A stretch of 64,000 bases of DNA from Hesseltinella vesiculosa (Eukaryota; Mucoromycota; Mucoromycetes; Mucorales; Cunninghamellaceae): positions 124,001-188,000 of the forward strand of contig MCGT01000035.1 of the NCBI GenBank assembly GCA_002104935.1. The letters run 5' to 3'. The first letter of the stretch is position 1. Each line of letters begins with the position of its first letter. Below, piece after piece: positions 1 to 13,500 of this stretch. Under the pieces are notes generated by a model, which ran no database searches, was not told where the DNA came from, and worked only from the letters and a program-made list of their open reading frames with translations. Both the position numbers and the translations under genes were made by a program.

Positions 1-62
1 CAATGAACCATCATAAAAAAGAACAAGGAGATTTATAAAGACGAATTCGGTTTTGCTCGTAG

Positions 63-994
63 TTTGGTCACTCGTTTCGTCAAGGATCACTTTGATGAAT
101 ACCGAGAAAGCACCATTGGCGGTAAAGTCTTGGCTTTTTCAGCCGCTTTACTTTATCTTGGCCGAATGAGATGACTTATCTTCCATTTATGTAGCTGCCT
201 TTCTCGCACAAACGATTACATTGGATGACAGCACCACGGTGAAATTCGAAATCTGGCAAGTGGCTTTAGAAGCAGCAAACATCTTGCCATGACAACCAAC
301 TTACATTTCTCTCGTTTTGATAGGGATACCGCCGGTCAAGAACGTTACAAGGTAAGACGCTCGGGAAAAGAAAAGTCTGTGTTGATTTCTCATGACATGG
401 ACCACTCCTTTATAGAGTCTTGCTCCCATGTATTATCGAGGCGCCAGCTGTGCTGTTGTTGTGTATGATATCACCCAAACTGTAAGGCTCCACTGAATGT
501 CACATGATCATCTATCGCTCATCACCCGACTCCTTTTGTACAGTCCTCGTTGGACAAGGCGAAATCTTGGGTTGACGAATTACATCGACAAGCTGATCCT
601 GATATTGTGATTGCTCTGTGTGGTAACAAGACTGATTTGGAAGCCCGTCGTGCCATTGACACCAAGGTAAATTCGAGGAAAGCCGAAACGAACGCTCTTC
701 AACTCTTCTTTTGGATATAGGCCGCCCAAGAATACGCGGATGAAGCCGGTTTGTTATTCTTTGAAACTTCAGCCAAGACCGCTCACAATGTCAATGAACT
801 TTTTACTGCTATTGGTAAGAAAGATGTCATTCTCGAGCCAGCCTTTTCATAGCCCCACCTTTTATTCCACAACAGCCAAACGCATGCCTCTGGAACAGCT
901 AGCTAGTAATTCACGTGGAAGACGAGGATTGAACGCCCGTGGCGAAGTGGATTTGGATCGTTCTGCCAGTTCCTCTGATGGCTGTGCATGTTAG
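63..994 (+). CDS. RAB5: Rab5-family small GTPase (5' partial)
   Basis: A Rab GTPase of early endosomes that controls endocytic vesicle docking and fusion. The first visible exon starts after a TAG acceptor at about 60-62 and encodes SLVTRF, then the effector loop STIGAAF that is typical of Rab5, then DTAGQERY (switch II), YYRGA, GNKTDL (guanine base) and ETSAK. The protein ends in GCAC, a C-x-C geranylgeranylation signal. The P-loop and N terminus lie left of the window, so the gene is partial. Six exons can be joined in frame. One intron (256-323) has a GC-AG boundary: TG at 254-255 joins G at 324 to make the Trp of the IW-DTAGQ motif. Family assignment is very secure; which Rab5 paralog it is cannot be told. 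Confidence 0.93.
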
Positions 995-1403
995 TTTGAA
1001 AGAGACGCACGCCAGCACGAAGAACTCACCCCCATTTTTAACTCGCATTCATAGGTTAATCGCACGAGTTCACCCAATGCCTCCCCAGTTCCTTTCTCCA
1101 AATCGCTGTGCCATTATTTATCGCCTCTCTCATTTGATATCCTGCCTCCCTTTCTTTATTTTAGTTTTCCTACCTGCTTGGTTAGATTTTTTTCTCGTCC
1201 TCTCTTCCCTTTTCATACCATGTTTTGACCCACCTCGCAATAAATCCTAGTCTGTCAACTTATTTTTATGTCCCATACCGCTCCAGTTTCATTTGGTGGC
1301 TGTCTTTTTAAGTCGTGAATAGATAGATACACTTGCACCAATCGGATGAACCGCTGAAGCAATCCAAGCGCGCCAGAAAGTAAACCCCAAGTGCGTGCGA
1401 AAT
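995..1403. other. Intergenic, Rab5 3' region
   Basis: T- and CT-rich sequence after the Rab5 stop. It probably includes the 3' UTR; an AATAAA-like motif (caataaatcc) lies near 1240. No further gene is visible. Confidence 0.4.
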
Positions 1404-2048
1404 CATTTCTAGCGCATGTTTGCCAGCCTTCTAACTCTTAGCTCGGCTGTTCAAGAGAGTTGAGCTTTTAATCAGAGTCAATCCCCATCACTTTGAACAT
1501 GTGTGCAAAATTTGGAGTGGATTGACTTTGGCCAGTTTTGCACTGTGGTTTTTGATCAGATCGCTTTGGGGTCCCCAGAGGAAAATGGCCGTTTTTTGGT
1601 TTTTTTTTGGCTGGGGAATCGGAGGTGCCAAAACAAAAGTGAAATAAGTTGGCTGGGCCACTTTCACCAATCGTTCTGATTTTTTCATTGCCATCATCAT
1701 CCATTCTTTTTCACACTCTCTCAAAATCTCAGATCTATCTGATCACTCAAAAGTGCTGTGTAGCATTGCTTTTTTTTTTTGTCAAAATGAAGAAATTGGG
1801 TGACCAGATTCAATTTCCGCACGGTCCACATGGTTCCTGGCCCATGCCACCATTTTTACAAATCACACAATATCGATTTTTCCTTCGATGCCTTTTTTTT
1901 CTGGAGGGGGTTTTTGGGTGCACTTGAAAATAGTTTGGCGGTCGTCCGATTGATTTACCAGCTAAAAAGTTTATTGATGGCTTGAAAAAAAAAAAAAAAA
2001 ACCTGATTCCCGTCAAACGATGACGGAAGCCCGGTATCAAATGGAATG
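1404..2048 (+). repeat. Dispersed repeat family, copy 1 (longest)
   Basis: The longest of at least eight related non-coding copies in the window. Its head reads catttctagcgca. The core holds tttttgatcagatcgc, a GGGGTCCCC palindrome, gaaaatggccg and ggggaatcggaggtgcc, then a catcatcat stretch and actcaaaagtgctgtgta. The tail has an A run and ctgattccc. The small ORFs inside it are not conserved between copies. It lies between the Rab5 3' end and the ISWI 3' end. Confidence 0.8.
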
Positions 2049-2076
2049 GCAAAAAAAAAGGAAAGGAGCACATGAT

Positions 2077-5000
2077 CTAGCGACGTCGTGATCGTGATGT
2101 TGTTTTCTTTTGTTCACTACGCTTAACCTGAATAGAAAAAAGGAGGTGTCAGCGTATACGAAGCTTATTTTTTTTTTCTGCATATTACTTCTTCTTCTTC
2201 TTCTTCTTCCTCGTCTTCATCTCCAGCATATTCCTTTTGGATCAGACCCACCAAGGTATTGCAACGACGTTTGATTTCTTCAGAGGTACGTGACTTGAGG
2301 AACCAATCAAAGCGGAACATGGGAGCCTTTTTGATTTCTTGGCGGATAAAATCGTAGACATTTTCGGTGCCATAGCCATACTTTTCCAGCATAATGACCA
2401 GGAATCGGTCTTCGTCTTCGGTGTAATGTTTGCCTTTGGTGGGTTGTGTGTATTGGAATTTCATTTGCTGCTGAGGCACGCGATAAGCGGCAACCTTGCT
2501 GGCCAGCTGCGTTTGGATTTCTTGCTGTTTTTCCAATTCATGCTCGCCCTTTTCAATCTTGGCCAACTGACGTTCATATTCAGCAATTTCCTTGTACCGG
2601 GCCCAGAACGTCTTGGAGTATCTCTTCACATCGTCGAGCGTTTTGCCTTCCATTTCCGTCGTGATGTTATCCAAATCATTTCTTTACCAGATCCAAAAAA
2701 AAAAAAAAAAAAAGTCAGCGCGAGGACTGGCGTTGGGCTGAGCCAGTTTCTTACCTGCCGTATTTTGTACAGGCATTGATGAAGCTGTAAAAGTCGCGCT
2801 TGGACCAATTAGAGAAGCCCTAGATCATAAGAAAATACGAATCAGCAGGTGTGTAGATGTGCGCGACTTTTTACCTTTTCATAAAGCTTCTTGCGTTCCT
2901 GCTCTTCTTTTTCAGTCAATGGCTCGGCTAAGAAAATGGCGTTGAGTATGCTTTCTTATTTCATCCCTTCATTGGGATGCCTGCACTCACCTGTATCAAT
3001 GGCATGCTGTTTTTCTTGGCGTTCTTGCTCCAGGCGCTTGTTTTCTTTAGCATCATCAGTTTCAGTGATAGGTGGGATCTTGTAGTTGAGTTGTTTCTGT
3101 GTATACAACGTATCCTTTTCATTGAGTGGCTGGATACTGGGAGGGAAGAATTGGAAATCTTCACTATAGAATGACAACGAAAAAAAAGAAAGAGAATCAG
3201 CCATAGGCAACTTGTCATCGTTTTCCTATGCGTTACATGTTATAGCGCTTGGATTTGGGGGGTTTGCTGGGATTGGGGTTCTTGGGTCGGGCTGTGTTGA
3301 GGGCTTCCTTGTAGTAATCGTCAATGGCGTAATTGACTTTACGTTCGCGCTTGGCAGGACCAAGCCAGTTCAAACCAATGTGGCCGGCTTTTCGCTGTTG
3401 GAAAAAAAAAATGAGGCGCTTCTTCAGCTTGGCACAGCAGCCTTACCTTGTTGCTCCAATCTTCACCGTTCCACTGATAGGCACTCTCAGACGTGAAGTT
3501 TTTGAGGTCGTCCATATTCAAATTGGAATATTTCTCGGTGAGCTGCAAGGTCTTTTCTTCACCACGGCGAAGCACTTCATCGATATCGGCGTCAGCATCC
3601 AGGGCATTGTCGTCCGTGTCCTTGAAGATGCTTTCAGCACCATGCTGGATCATGTTCAGTAGTTCATCCTTCGATGCAGCTACAAAAAAAAAACAACCTA
3701 ATGTCAGCGTTTTGATCACGATTCTCGTCATTTTCTTTTACATTTTGTTTGGGGCATGCGGCCTTGCTGAATGACCAACTGATCGAGGCGAAGCTTTTGG
3801 GCAGCACGTTCAATGACCTTTTCTTCAATGGCGTTTTCTGTGATGAAGCGGAAGACGTAGACTTGTTTCTTTTGACCGATACGATGGGCACGGTCCATGG
3901 CTTGCAGATCGACCTGAGGGTTCCAATCACTGTCAAACAAGATGACAATATCGGCAGTGGTCAAGTTAATACCCAGGCCACCGGCACGGGTGGTCAGCAA
4001 AAAGATAAACTTATCGCTACCAGGGCGGTTGTAGTCATCGATGGAATTGACGCGGGTTTCTTGGTCAGTCTGGCCATCAATACGGCAGTACTTGTAATTG
4101 CGCCACCAACAGTAATCTTCCAAAATGTCCAGCACACGGCTCATTTGACTGAAAATCAGCACACGTGATCCTTGGGCTTGGAATCGTGCAAGCAGCTTAT
4201 CCAGCACAGCCATCTTGCCAGCATTGTCGACAATGTGCTGATCAGTGGTGTATGGAGGTCCAGGCTCGGCACCATCAAACAAGTAAGGATGGTTGCAGCA
4301 TTTACGCAGCTGCATCACAATGTTCAACAGGCGGGTCTTTCCTTCGCGGCGACCAGAAGTGCTTGCGCCTAAGTTTGCCGCAAAAAAAAAAAGAAGTGTC
4401 AAAAAGATGGGGAGAGATGGACGGAGTTGCTCTTTACCGTTGACAGCATCAATGTCCTTTTCTAAAATCTTCTGGTACCAGCGACGCTGCATAGGCGACA
4501 TGCGGATGTACAGGTTGATTTCCTTCTTGGGCAACAGCGAGTGTTCTACGTCCGCCTTGATACGACGTAATAAAAATGGTCCAAGCACCTGCAAAAGTAA
4601 ATAGAGTGAGTCTCAAAGTCTCCAAATCCTTCGCATTGACCGATGAATATTTCCGTACCTTGTGCAGTTGGGCCATCACTTTTTGCTGATCGCCGCCTTG
4701 GGTTTCAAACCATTCATCAAAGACTTCGGATGAGCTGAACACGTCGGGCAGCAAGAAATTGAGCAGAGCCTAAAAACAAGAGAGTCAGCAATGTCGCTTT
4801 TCTTTTTTTTTTTTGACGGCTTACCCAAAGTTCATGCAGGTTGTTTTGCAGGGGTGTGCCAGTGATCAACATACGACCTTTGCTGTCAAACATGCGGACG
4901 ATTTGCGACAGCATGGAGTTTTCGTTCTTGATACGATGAGCTTCGTCTATGATGATATACTGCCACTGGATCTTTTTGAAAGCTGACTTTTCCATCAAGC

Positions 5001-6365
5001 AGGTTTCATATGAGGTGATGCAAACTTCAAATTTCATGTCGGTAAAGCGATCTCGAATCAAGTCAGCCTAAAAGGAAGAATAAGAGAATCAGTAGGTGTT
5101 CAAGACAAAAAGGGTCAAAAAACATTACACGCTGGTGCTTGTCACCATGGAGAATAAAGGCATCAAAATCAGGGATCCAGCGATTGAATTCCGAGCGCCA
5201 GTTATGGAGGGTGGATTTAGGCACAACCACTAAATGTGGCCCAGCTACACCACGAACATGCTTCAAATAGCCAAGGAAGCTGATCGTTTGCAGTGTCTTG
5301 CCCAGACCCATTTCGTCAGCAAGGATCCCGTTAATGCCGTTTTCAAACAAGGAGATCATCCAGTTCAGACCTTGGACTTGGTAATCGCGCAGTGTCCCGC
5401 CAGTCACATCTGATCCCCGCCAAGAAATGGTTATCAACTGGTAAGCCTTTCGTCATTGTTACTCCAGCAACAGGAAAAAAATAGCACTTACATGCAGGCG
5501 ATTCGGTAAATACAGTCACTTGATCAGATGTATCTTTGATTTCGTCCTTGAGCAGTTCTTCATCTTCTTCCTTCTCCGTCTTTCGTCGACGAGCAGATCT
5601 ACAAAATAAAAAAAAAGTGTGGGAAGGGGTGGAGCCAATGAAAGGGTCTTACCCTTCTTCCTGTTGCGTAGCTTTTTGGTTCTTTTCTTCCAACACTTTC
5701 AACATGGCTTCATCCTTTTCATTCTTGAGATCCAAAAAGTGAGCAAAGAGATCGGTCTGGCCAAGTAAATAACGGTAGCGTTTTAAGCGACGTTCGTACT
5801 ATGTCAAGAGTGTAAAAATGAGGATCATGTTGGCATGACAGTGTAATTCTGTGAGCTACCAATGAAGGTTCGTGATACTGAACTCGAGGTGTCACTTGGC
5901 CAGAAGAGCTCCATTTAGGTGTCGAAGCGGTATCCTATCATGACAATAAAAAAAAAAAGATCAGGCAAAGGTGTTTGTATATGATTTTCATAAGCATCAT
6001 CGAGGCAACAATGAATGTGATCTTGCCAAGAGATCATGATTGATAGTGAGAAACAAACTTACTGATTCAGTAGGCGATGAAGAACGATCGTCATTGGTGA
6101 AGGTGTTCATGGGAGAATGCTAGCAACAGAAAACACAGAGTGAGTAATAAACGTAAAAAGTCAAATGTTGGGATGATTGCAAGTAAATCAAGATCTTACC
6201 ATCGCTGGAGCTTCTCGATCCACATCCATTGCTTCTGGAGTCTACACAATCATGGGTAAAAAAAAAATCATACAGTGAGAGGCAGAAAATAAACCGATCC
6301 TTTGACAGTCACCCGCAGGCATGCTCTATCAAAGCAGTGATTCATCGTCTACTTACTTGGGCCAT
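2077..6365 (-). CDS. ISWI: ISWI-family chromatin-remodelling ATPase
   Basis: SNF2-type ATPase that slides nucleosomes. Reading 5' to 3' on the minus strand, the start ATG (6363-6365) opens a tiny exon MAQ. Short exons with an acidic, Ser-rich N terminus follow. The helicase core comes next: [10 protein letters not shown] (motif I, about 5300), [11 protein letters not shown] (DEAH box, about 4940), [14 protein letters not shown] (motif III), [11 protein letters not shown], and the C-terminal lobe with [23 protein letters not shown] and DRAHRIGQ. The C-terminal third (about 2160-3700) is a HAND-SANT-SLIDE region with a run of Glu codons near 2200. The last exon (2077-2127) encodes a basic SRSRRR tail, reached by splicing at GAAGAA|gtaata. 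At least 14 introns; no break seen. It shares a 497-bp upstream region with the adenylate-kinase-like gene. ISW1 versus ISW2 type cannot be separated. Confidence 0.93.
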
Positions 6366-6862
6366 TCTGGTGATAATTAAAAAAAAACTACTTTTTGTTT
6401 AAAAAAGAAAGGAACAGAGCAGCTATGTGATGGATTAAAAAAATAACAACAAGAAAGAAAAAAAAAATATTCAAAAACACCAAAACTCCCTTTTTTACAT
6501 TTTGCCCTCGCGCCGCCTGCGTCTTTCATTGGAGACATTGGATTCCACGCTTTGCCACCTCACCCCCTTTCTACTATTCCCTTGCGCTATTTTTTTTACA
6601 GTACGGATATTGCACTTAAAATACGTAAGAGGGGAACTTTTAGTAGGTTTAATGCCAAAATGGCAAGTCCTTTTTCTAATTTGTTGCGCTGTTTTTTTTC
6701 ACCATGTGGGTGGTGAGTGTGTTCATTTTTGCACTCCGACGGCGGGCTTGTGGATGCCTGACACCGTTTGGAACCCGTTTTCATTTTTTTCACTCCCTGT
6801 TCCATTTTCATCCTCTTCCTTTCTTCTTTTTTCATTATCATTATTATTACTTCTATTTAGTC
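6366..6862. promoter_or_regulatory. Bidirectional upstream region, ISWI / adenylate-kinase-like
   Basis: A 497-bp gap between two divergent start codons, so it must carry both promoters. It is rich in T and CT tracts on the plus strand, especially 6780-6860 just before the rightward ATG. No clear TATA box. Confidence 0.6.
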
Positions 6863-8836
6863 ATGAGGTTACTTGCCCAGCAAGTACTAAAGCGACACTG
6901 GGTACCTCTCATCACTAGAACTGTGCGACTGCAGCCTGTTCGTTGTTTGGCCACCACCACTTTTCTGCAACAAGCTCATCCTGAAACAGGCAAGTTTTTT
7001 TTTTTTTTTTTTTTTTTTTACGTGATCGTACCCTGTCATCTTTTAACCTGCTTATTTAATGTAGCTACAACCACCACCACTAGAGGCACATCGACCCATT
7101 CAGAACACAGCGAAACTCGGTAAAAGTAACATTTCCCATTTCTGCGGTGCTTATTATGTTATCCTGGTAGACTCTCGGAAATCAAAGATGCCAAACTTAT
7201 ATTTAACCAAGCATGGAAGAATATTGAGGATCACTATGGAAGAGAAAATATTCGTTTACCTAGAGAATTTATCTTCTTGATGGGTGCGCCTGGGTAAGCC
7301 TTTTTTTTTTTTTTTCGGAAGGGGGCGAGGGAATATTGGAAGCATGACATCATATTAAAACTCCTTTTAACAAAAGGTCAGGCAAAGGCACCCATACACC
7401 ATCGATCCTCCGTGCCCGTGGGATCACCAATCCACCTATCTCTGTATCCCAGTTATTGCAAACACCAGAATGCAAAGAACTGATCAACCAGGGGCAGATG
7501 ATATCTGACCGTTATGTCATTGAATTAATCCTGCATGCCATGTTGCAAGGTGATCCCGACGTGGGGGTCTTATTGGACGGCTTCCCCCGCACTGAAATCC
7601 GCAAGTGCCTTGAATGCCTTCTTTTTCATTCATCCTAACCTTTTTCATATGTAGAGGTCGAGGCCTTGCGGCTGCTCCATGACAAAATGCTGGAATTACG
7701 TCGAGAATTCTGGGACACTCCTAGACGGGATCAATTCCCGTAGGTCACCTGAAAAATTATATTCGTTTACGTCCATGCTTCATCCTTTTCTTCTGTAGTC
7801 GCCCAGTATTTCGAATTTGTGTGCTGTATGTCGACGAAGAAATCTCAGTGCACCGGCAGTTATCTAGAGGCCGCAAGATCCGAGAACACAACATAGAGGT
7901 CAAAAAAACTGGCCAAGGCGTCCGTTGGGAGGAGCGTGTCACGGACAATAATGAAACAGTAAAACCGCAAATCCACAGGAGAGAGAAAATTCACTGACCC
8001 TGTTCTCTCGTATTCAGCTCATCCGCGAACGGTACCAGATCTTCAAAGGCAAGTCCAGTCATGCCGTGATATCGCATGAATGTAATCCCCCTTTTTTTTC
8101 ATTAGCTCATTACGGTTCATTGCTCAAACTGTCCAAACTGTTCCCTTTTCGTAAGCTACCCGTGAGAAAAAAAAAGTGATACCTTGTGGGACTCAACCTT
8201 TTCTTTAGACCTGATCAATGCCACCGGGACAATCAAGGAAGTGATGCAGATCATTCTCAAGGAATTCGAATATCAATCCTCATTGGAGCTAGACAGTGAA
8301 ACCTTTGACTCCATTTCACATATTCCAGTCGCAAGCCAAATCGGTATCCATGCTCGCCAGGACCTGATCAACCGGCTGGAGCACTACCAACAAATCGACC
8401 CCAAATTGTTGCACGACGTGATCACCTTTATCGATGGCCGGGTCATGCCCTTGATCAACCGTCATTCTATAAGTGGTCATGCCAATTTCCGCAGGTGAGC
8501 CCAGCTCCAACATCTGCCACTCATGCACTGTTGTTGTCTCATTCCCCTCTTTTTTTATCAGTGAGGATCCTAGACTGTCCAATCCGTTGTTTGTAGATAT
8601 GACTATGGATGTGTTATCAGAAAGAGGGTATCATGTTAACTTTGACCAGCGTGTACATGATGTACCTGTGCGCTTTGACGTAAAGACGGGTAAAATCGAT
8701 TTGGAACGGTAAGTCACTAACGAAATAGACAGCGTTCCATTGACTCCATTTTTCGCATCTCAGACATTATACCTATGTTTTGAATATTGATTTTCCCAAA
8801 CACTACATTCGTGCTCTGGAGCAAAAGTTTGACTAG
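6863..8836 (+). CDS. Adenylate-kinase-like protein, probably mitochondrial
   Basis: A nucleoside-monophosphate-kinase fold protein. The N terminus (MRLLAQQVLKRHW) is basic, Ser/Thr-rich and free of acids for about 35 residues, as in a mitochondrial presequence. The kinase core shows the P-loop GAPGSGKGTH (interrupted by an intron after GAPG, 7295-7378), ISVSQLLQ, DGFPRT (NMP-binding) and a lid-like GRKIREHN. A C-terminal extension of about 150 residues follows the core, longer than short adenylate kinases, and resembles plant organellar adenylate kinase-like proteins. The first intron (from 6990) has a GC donor, ACAG|GCAAGT, and joins in frame at 7065. The gene runs convergently with the deaminase gene, with only 83 bp between the stops. 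Activity on AMP is inferred from the fold. Confidence 0.8.
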
Positions 8837-8919
8837 GCCTTCTTCTCTGCTCAAGCTCTGTCACCATTTCCTTACCACCATTCCAATAAACACCTGTTTT
8901 ATTCTGTGAACCCCTCCCA

Positions 8920-10080
8920 TTAAAATTGCGCGTAGTTTTCCCGCATCCAAGTGTGCCATTCGTCGCGAAGCTGCTGTTTGGTGATGTCATCAGCAAAAAT
9001 GGCATCAATGGATTTGAGCGACACTTCAAACAGTTGCTCGCGTGTCAGGGTAAATGCATTGGCTGCAAGCTCATATTCGTTTGACAAATCCGAGAAAAAC
9101 ACGCCCTTGTCGTCCGTCTACCAAAAAAAAAAAAAAAAAAAAAAAAAAAACTGATTGGACTCCCTGTGATCCTGTTTTTTTTTGATCATCTTACGCAAAT
9201 GACAAAGGGATGGTCTTCGAGAAGCAAGGTTTTCAAATGGTGTTCTTCATAGCTGGGAACGGTTTTTGAAATAACGTTGGAAGTCATGCACACTTCAACA
9301 GGGATACGGCGATCGTAAATGATGGATCGTGAGGAGTCATCCAAGAGGGTGGCATGACCAAGGCGGCTCGGGTAGACCGAGAGTAGACTGGGGGCCTCGG
9401 GGATGTTTTCGGGAACCTCGTTGAAGTGCAGGGTCAAAGGGAAGCCAAGCTGGCGTGCGCGTTCAAAAGCTGGTTTCAGGGTGTCAAAGTCTCCTTTCGT
9501 GCAGTCACCACAGAGATCGATGGCTACGACGCCCTTGTCTCGGAAGGCTACGGCCAGATCAACCACCTGCTGAGCCTCTTCCAAGGTGTTTCTTCGATCA
9601 ATGGAAATGATCAAGTTTACAGTCATACCTTGAGGGCATCGTTCTTTGAGGGTGGCTGTAACGGTTTGCAGATAACTTGTCTTGGTCATGCCCTTGGCTG
9701 GATTGGCTCGCGGTGTCGTCCGCAGTTCCAGGTAGCGTACTCCATCTTTTGCAAACTCGGCCATCACTTGTTCCGTGGCAAAAGCTACCGAGTCTTCATC
9801 ATCGGTCAACTGGTAAATAAACTTGAACAAGTCAAAAAAGCTACAAGTAAGATAAAAATAAAAAGTGAGAGGATGTCCTTGGTCAATCATCTTTTGAAAC
9901 TTACTCTTTAATGTGATCCAGGGATTCAGGCACTTTAAATGAGGCCAGGTCGGGATTCATGTCCTGCTTACGGGTACGCAGCTGATGCATTGTTGAAGGG
10001 CTGAGCGAGCCATTGATATGGGCATGTAGTTCTACCTTGGGAAGTTGGATGCAAAATTCGTGTAAACTTGTCAGTAGCAT
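8920..10080 (-). CDS. ADAL: Adenosine-deaminase-like protein (N6-methyl-AMP deaminase family)
   Basis: Metal-dependent amidohydrolase of the ADA/ADAL family. Members of the ADAL branch hydrolyse N6-methyl-AMP to IMP in the cytosol. Metal and catalytic motifs are visible in order: LPKVELHAHINGS (HxH), LHFNEVPE (in place of the HAGE of true ADA), RLGHAT, MTSNV and TDDKGVF (Asp pair). The start at 10078-10080 gives MLLTSLHEFC directly before the HxH motif, the usual short N terminus. There are four exons. One junction (9180s/9118) joins VIC to TDDKG across an intron with a 30-nt A tract. About 340 residues, normal for ADAL. The specificity (N6-mAMP rather than adenosine) is inferred from family likeness. 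Confidence 0.88.
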
Positions 10081-10583
10081 TTTGTTACTGGAATGCAGGA
10101 AAAAAAGAAAGGAAAAGTTTTTTCCACTTTTTTTTGGGTGAGCGCCGCAGCCTGATCGACCTCTTACCCAAAAATTTGACTCATTGTAAGTCAAGGGCCA
10201 GGGTGCCTGGTGAACCAGGTTGTTGTTTTTTTTTTTTTTGAAAAAAACACCATGGAATGCAAGACGCAAGATATGAGTCCTTGAATTTTTTTTTATTCAA
10301 CAATATTACTGCAAAATAAAAGGGCGAGGTCGATGCAAATCGTCAAAATAAAATTGAGAGTCATGACCGACTCGATCCAGGCATCACTAACCTATTGCTG
10401 TAGCCATAGGACCGCAAGCAAGGAAGATAGGGGAGAATAAAAGGGCGGTAATCCAGTCAGAGCACTTTTCTTGCTGTTTACTCAAAGGCTCGCTGCCAAT
10501 CATCACTCTTGCTTGTGGTTGGGTTCCTATGCGGCCGAGTCGAAAAGAAAGTCAATAAGCAGCCTCTGTCATTTTTGGTCGCT
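10081..10583. other. Intergenic between ADAL start and UPF2 stop
   Basis: About 500 bp that must hold the ADAL promoter (minus strand) and the UPF2 3' region. T/A runs near 10230 and 10290; aataaa near 10315. No coding signal. Confidence 0.4.
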
Positions 10584-13500
10584 TTACTTTGGCCCATTGT
10601 TGTGCTGATAGCCGCCAGCACCACTTATATGAAGAATGCGTTTTCCTTTCATTTGCTTGAGATTGCGTTTTTCTTCCAAGGCCACTATGAAAGGGAGAGA
10701 TGTGAATAAGCTGCCAAGCAAGGAAAAATGAACCAAGTTGCTCTACATTGATGGGCGGCCTTCTGTTCTCGTTCTTCATAATTCAGCACCAAACGCTTCA
10801 GTTGCTGGTGCTCTTCCCGTTCCGCCTGCTGTTTGGATCGTGTGGTGACAGCCAGTTGTGAATCAGATGGTACTTCCATCAATTTCGTTTGCTGGCGATT
10901 GCCTTTTTTCGTCAACAGAGTAAACATCATGCCACCAGTTTGTGATACTCGGTCCTGTTCACGGCTTCGGCGATCTAAAGCAACAATGGGTTAGTCGTGC
11001 CTCGCCAAGTCAATACACTTCAGACCCCACCTTGAGCCCCACGTAGATTCATGGGAATAGGCACATCCAGCATGGCCGCCTTCTTTTCATGCTTGCGGGA
11101 ATCAATGCTGTCGCTGATCATCTTGCTGAATTCTTTTTCAAATTCGTCGTCCTCTTCCTTGCGTCGCTGTTCTTGGCTCTTCAGTACCACCACTTCGTCC
11201 TCTTCGTCGGGCGCAACGCTGGAGATCTAGATAACAATAAGCCATCAGGCTCATGTCGCTTTTCATACAGCTTTTTTTTTTTTTTTTTTTACCTCGTTCT
11301 CCTCAACGTTTTCGTCCTCGGCGTCCAAAAGATCCTGAATTTCATCATCGTCCTCGGCATCGCTGGAGCTATCAGAGGCACCATCGCTGTCTTCAAACCC
11401 ATCTTCTTGGACCTTGTCGTCATTGCCTTGGACGGATTTCAGTTGATCCAATAGGATCACATCGACCTCCGAATTGGCCTCGTCGTAGCTGGTCATCATT
11501 TGCATGTGAGGGCGCAATGTTTCAAAAGTGTCGCTGATCATAAAATCCACGTCCATTGGCGGCTTTGCTTTGCTAAAGATATACATCTAAATACAAAAAA
11601 AAAAAAAACCAGTGGATGAGCACTTTCTTCTCCCCCCTCAAACCTCTCTCCTCTAACTACCTGGAAGAAGACAAGGAAATGGTCCAATTTCTTCTTGGCC
11701 CGACCTCGGTCAAAGCACATGCCACATGTGTCCAACAGTGTACAGCAGAGTCGGATCCGGAAAAAATCATTGGGTGCGTCCATAGGGCAAAATCGATCAC
11801 GAGCTGGGCGGCCGAAATCTAAGGAACCGTGTCAGTTTTGCCACTGCCTCGTAATGAGTTCATTACCATGACCCAAGGTTACAATGGTATATAAGGTATC
11901 AAAAATCAAAGGCGAATCCACCATTCGGTAATTGTACAATTCACCAAGATATTTTACAGTGGCAATACGGCGTTGATTGTGTTTGAATATATTTTGCTAT
12001 ACACAAACACGAATCAAGTGAGTTCTTTCCGTCTCACTCTTTCTCACTCTTGTTACCTCCAATCCAACGCGGATTTCTTCCACGACAGTGTCGATCAGTT
12101 GCACGCCAAATGTAGGATGGTACTTGTTGAGGCCACTTGCCAGGATGGCAAGAAGATGGACATTGCTGTACTTTACTTTCCAAACTTTTTGGAAGATCTT
12201 ATTCATCAGATGTTGGATGGCAGGGTCATCCCAGGACAGCTTGCGCAGGCTCTTTAGCGACTTGTCCATGGACTTCTTGGTCAACTCCAAGTAGATTAGG
12301 TTTCGGATGTACAGTTCCATAGGCGGGCGTTGTTTTTCCACCACAGCCGTCCGCTCAGGAGGATTGGCCATGTAATAGGCGTTTTCGACCATCAATACCT
12401 GTCGGTTGTCAAGATGTTGCACATTCTTTTTGCGCATCATGATTTCCAGCTAGACAGAAAAAGAACGGGGTGTCAAGTTCGTTTCCAATCCATGCCATCC
12501 GCTTGAAGTTACCATGTTTTGCATGCGCATGTTCGTCTCGGGCGTTCGCAGCAAGTAACGACCACATGTTTCCAGCAGGTTGCACACAATGTCGATGTTC
12601 TGGTTAGTAAAGTCGTCCAAGGCTACTTTTAGACAGGAGAAGATCGTGTGCAAAGGTGCCACCTTGAATTTCGTCAGTTCGGCAATAAATCGAATGTTCT
12701 TGACCCGCGTCTCCGTCAGCTCCACGGTTTTTTTGCGTTGTAAACCGCGGAATTCGTGCGTCAGCTAACCCCACCCAAAATGGAATCAGCGAACTTCAGT
12801 GTCATCCTACTTTCCTTATCAATTTCCACTCACAGCAGACAGGATAGCTTCGCCAATGTCAGGAAAGTACTGGTTCAGAATAGCAATCAGGCGGCCATAA
12901 TAAGGCAGCAGATCAACACGTTGTCGGGGAACACCAAACAAAGCCTAGACGCGCAATGATTATTAAAATAAAGACGTGAGGTTGCCTCTTTTTTTTTTTT
13001 TTTTTTTTTTTACTTTGACCAGTCGCTTGCGGGCATTCTTGGAGTTGACGTAGCAGAATTCAACGGCTGCACTGTCTATCATATCGCGGTTGCCAAGAGT
13101 GGTCAGGCGATTTAATAGCAAATCAAGTTTGGTCAGTTCTGCTGGTTTGACATCGGCCGAGTCGTCGTTGCCCATTTGCCTAGAATGAACAAAAGGAGGT
13201 GAGTTGAAATGGGATATGGTGCTATCATTCAGTTACTCCAAGGCTTCATCCACAATGGTGGAGGTATCCATTTCTCCATTATCAGCAATGTCAAGATCAG
13301 ATTCCGAGGGCTTATCCTCTATTCGATCTTCTGCAGGTTCAATCTGGCTCGCGTCAGGAGCTGCTTCGGTTGCCTCGTTCTCAGGTATGGCTTGGTCCTT
13401 TTTCTTGGTTGTTTCGGTAAAAATGCCCGGCACAAGGATCCCAAGATCAGGCAAGTCTTCATAAAATTTGCGGGCATCGTCATCTTCCCACACGCTATTG

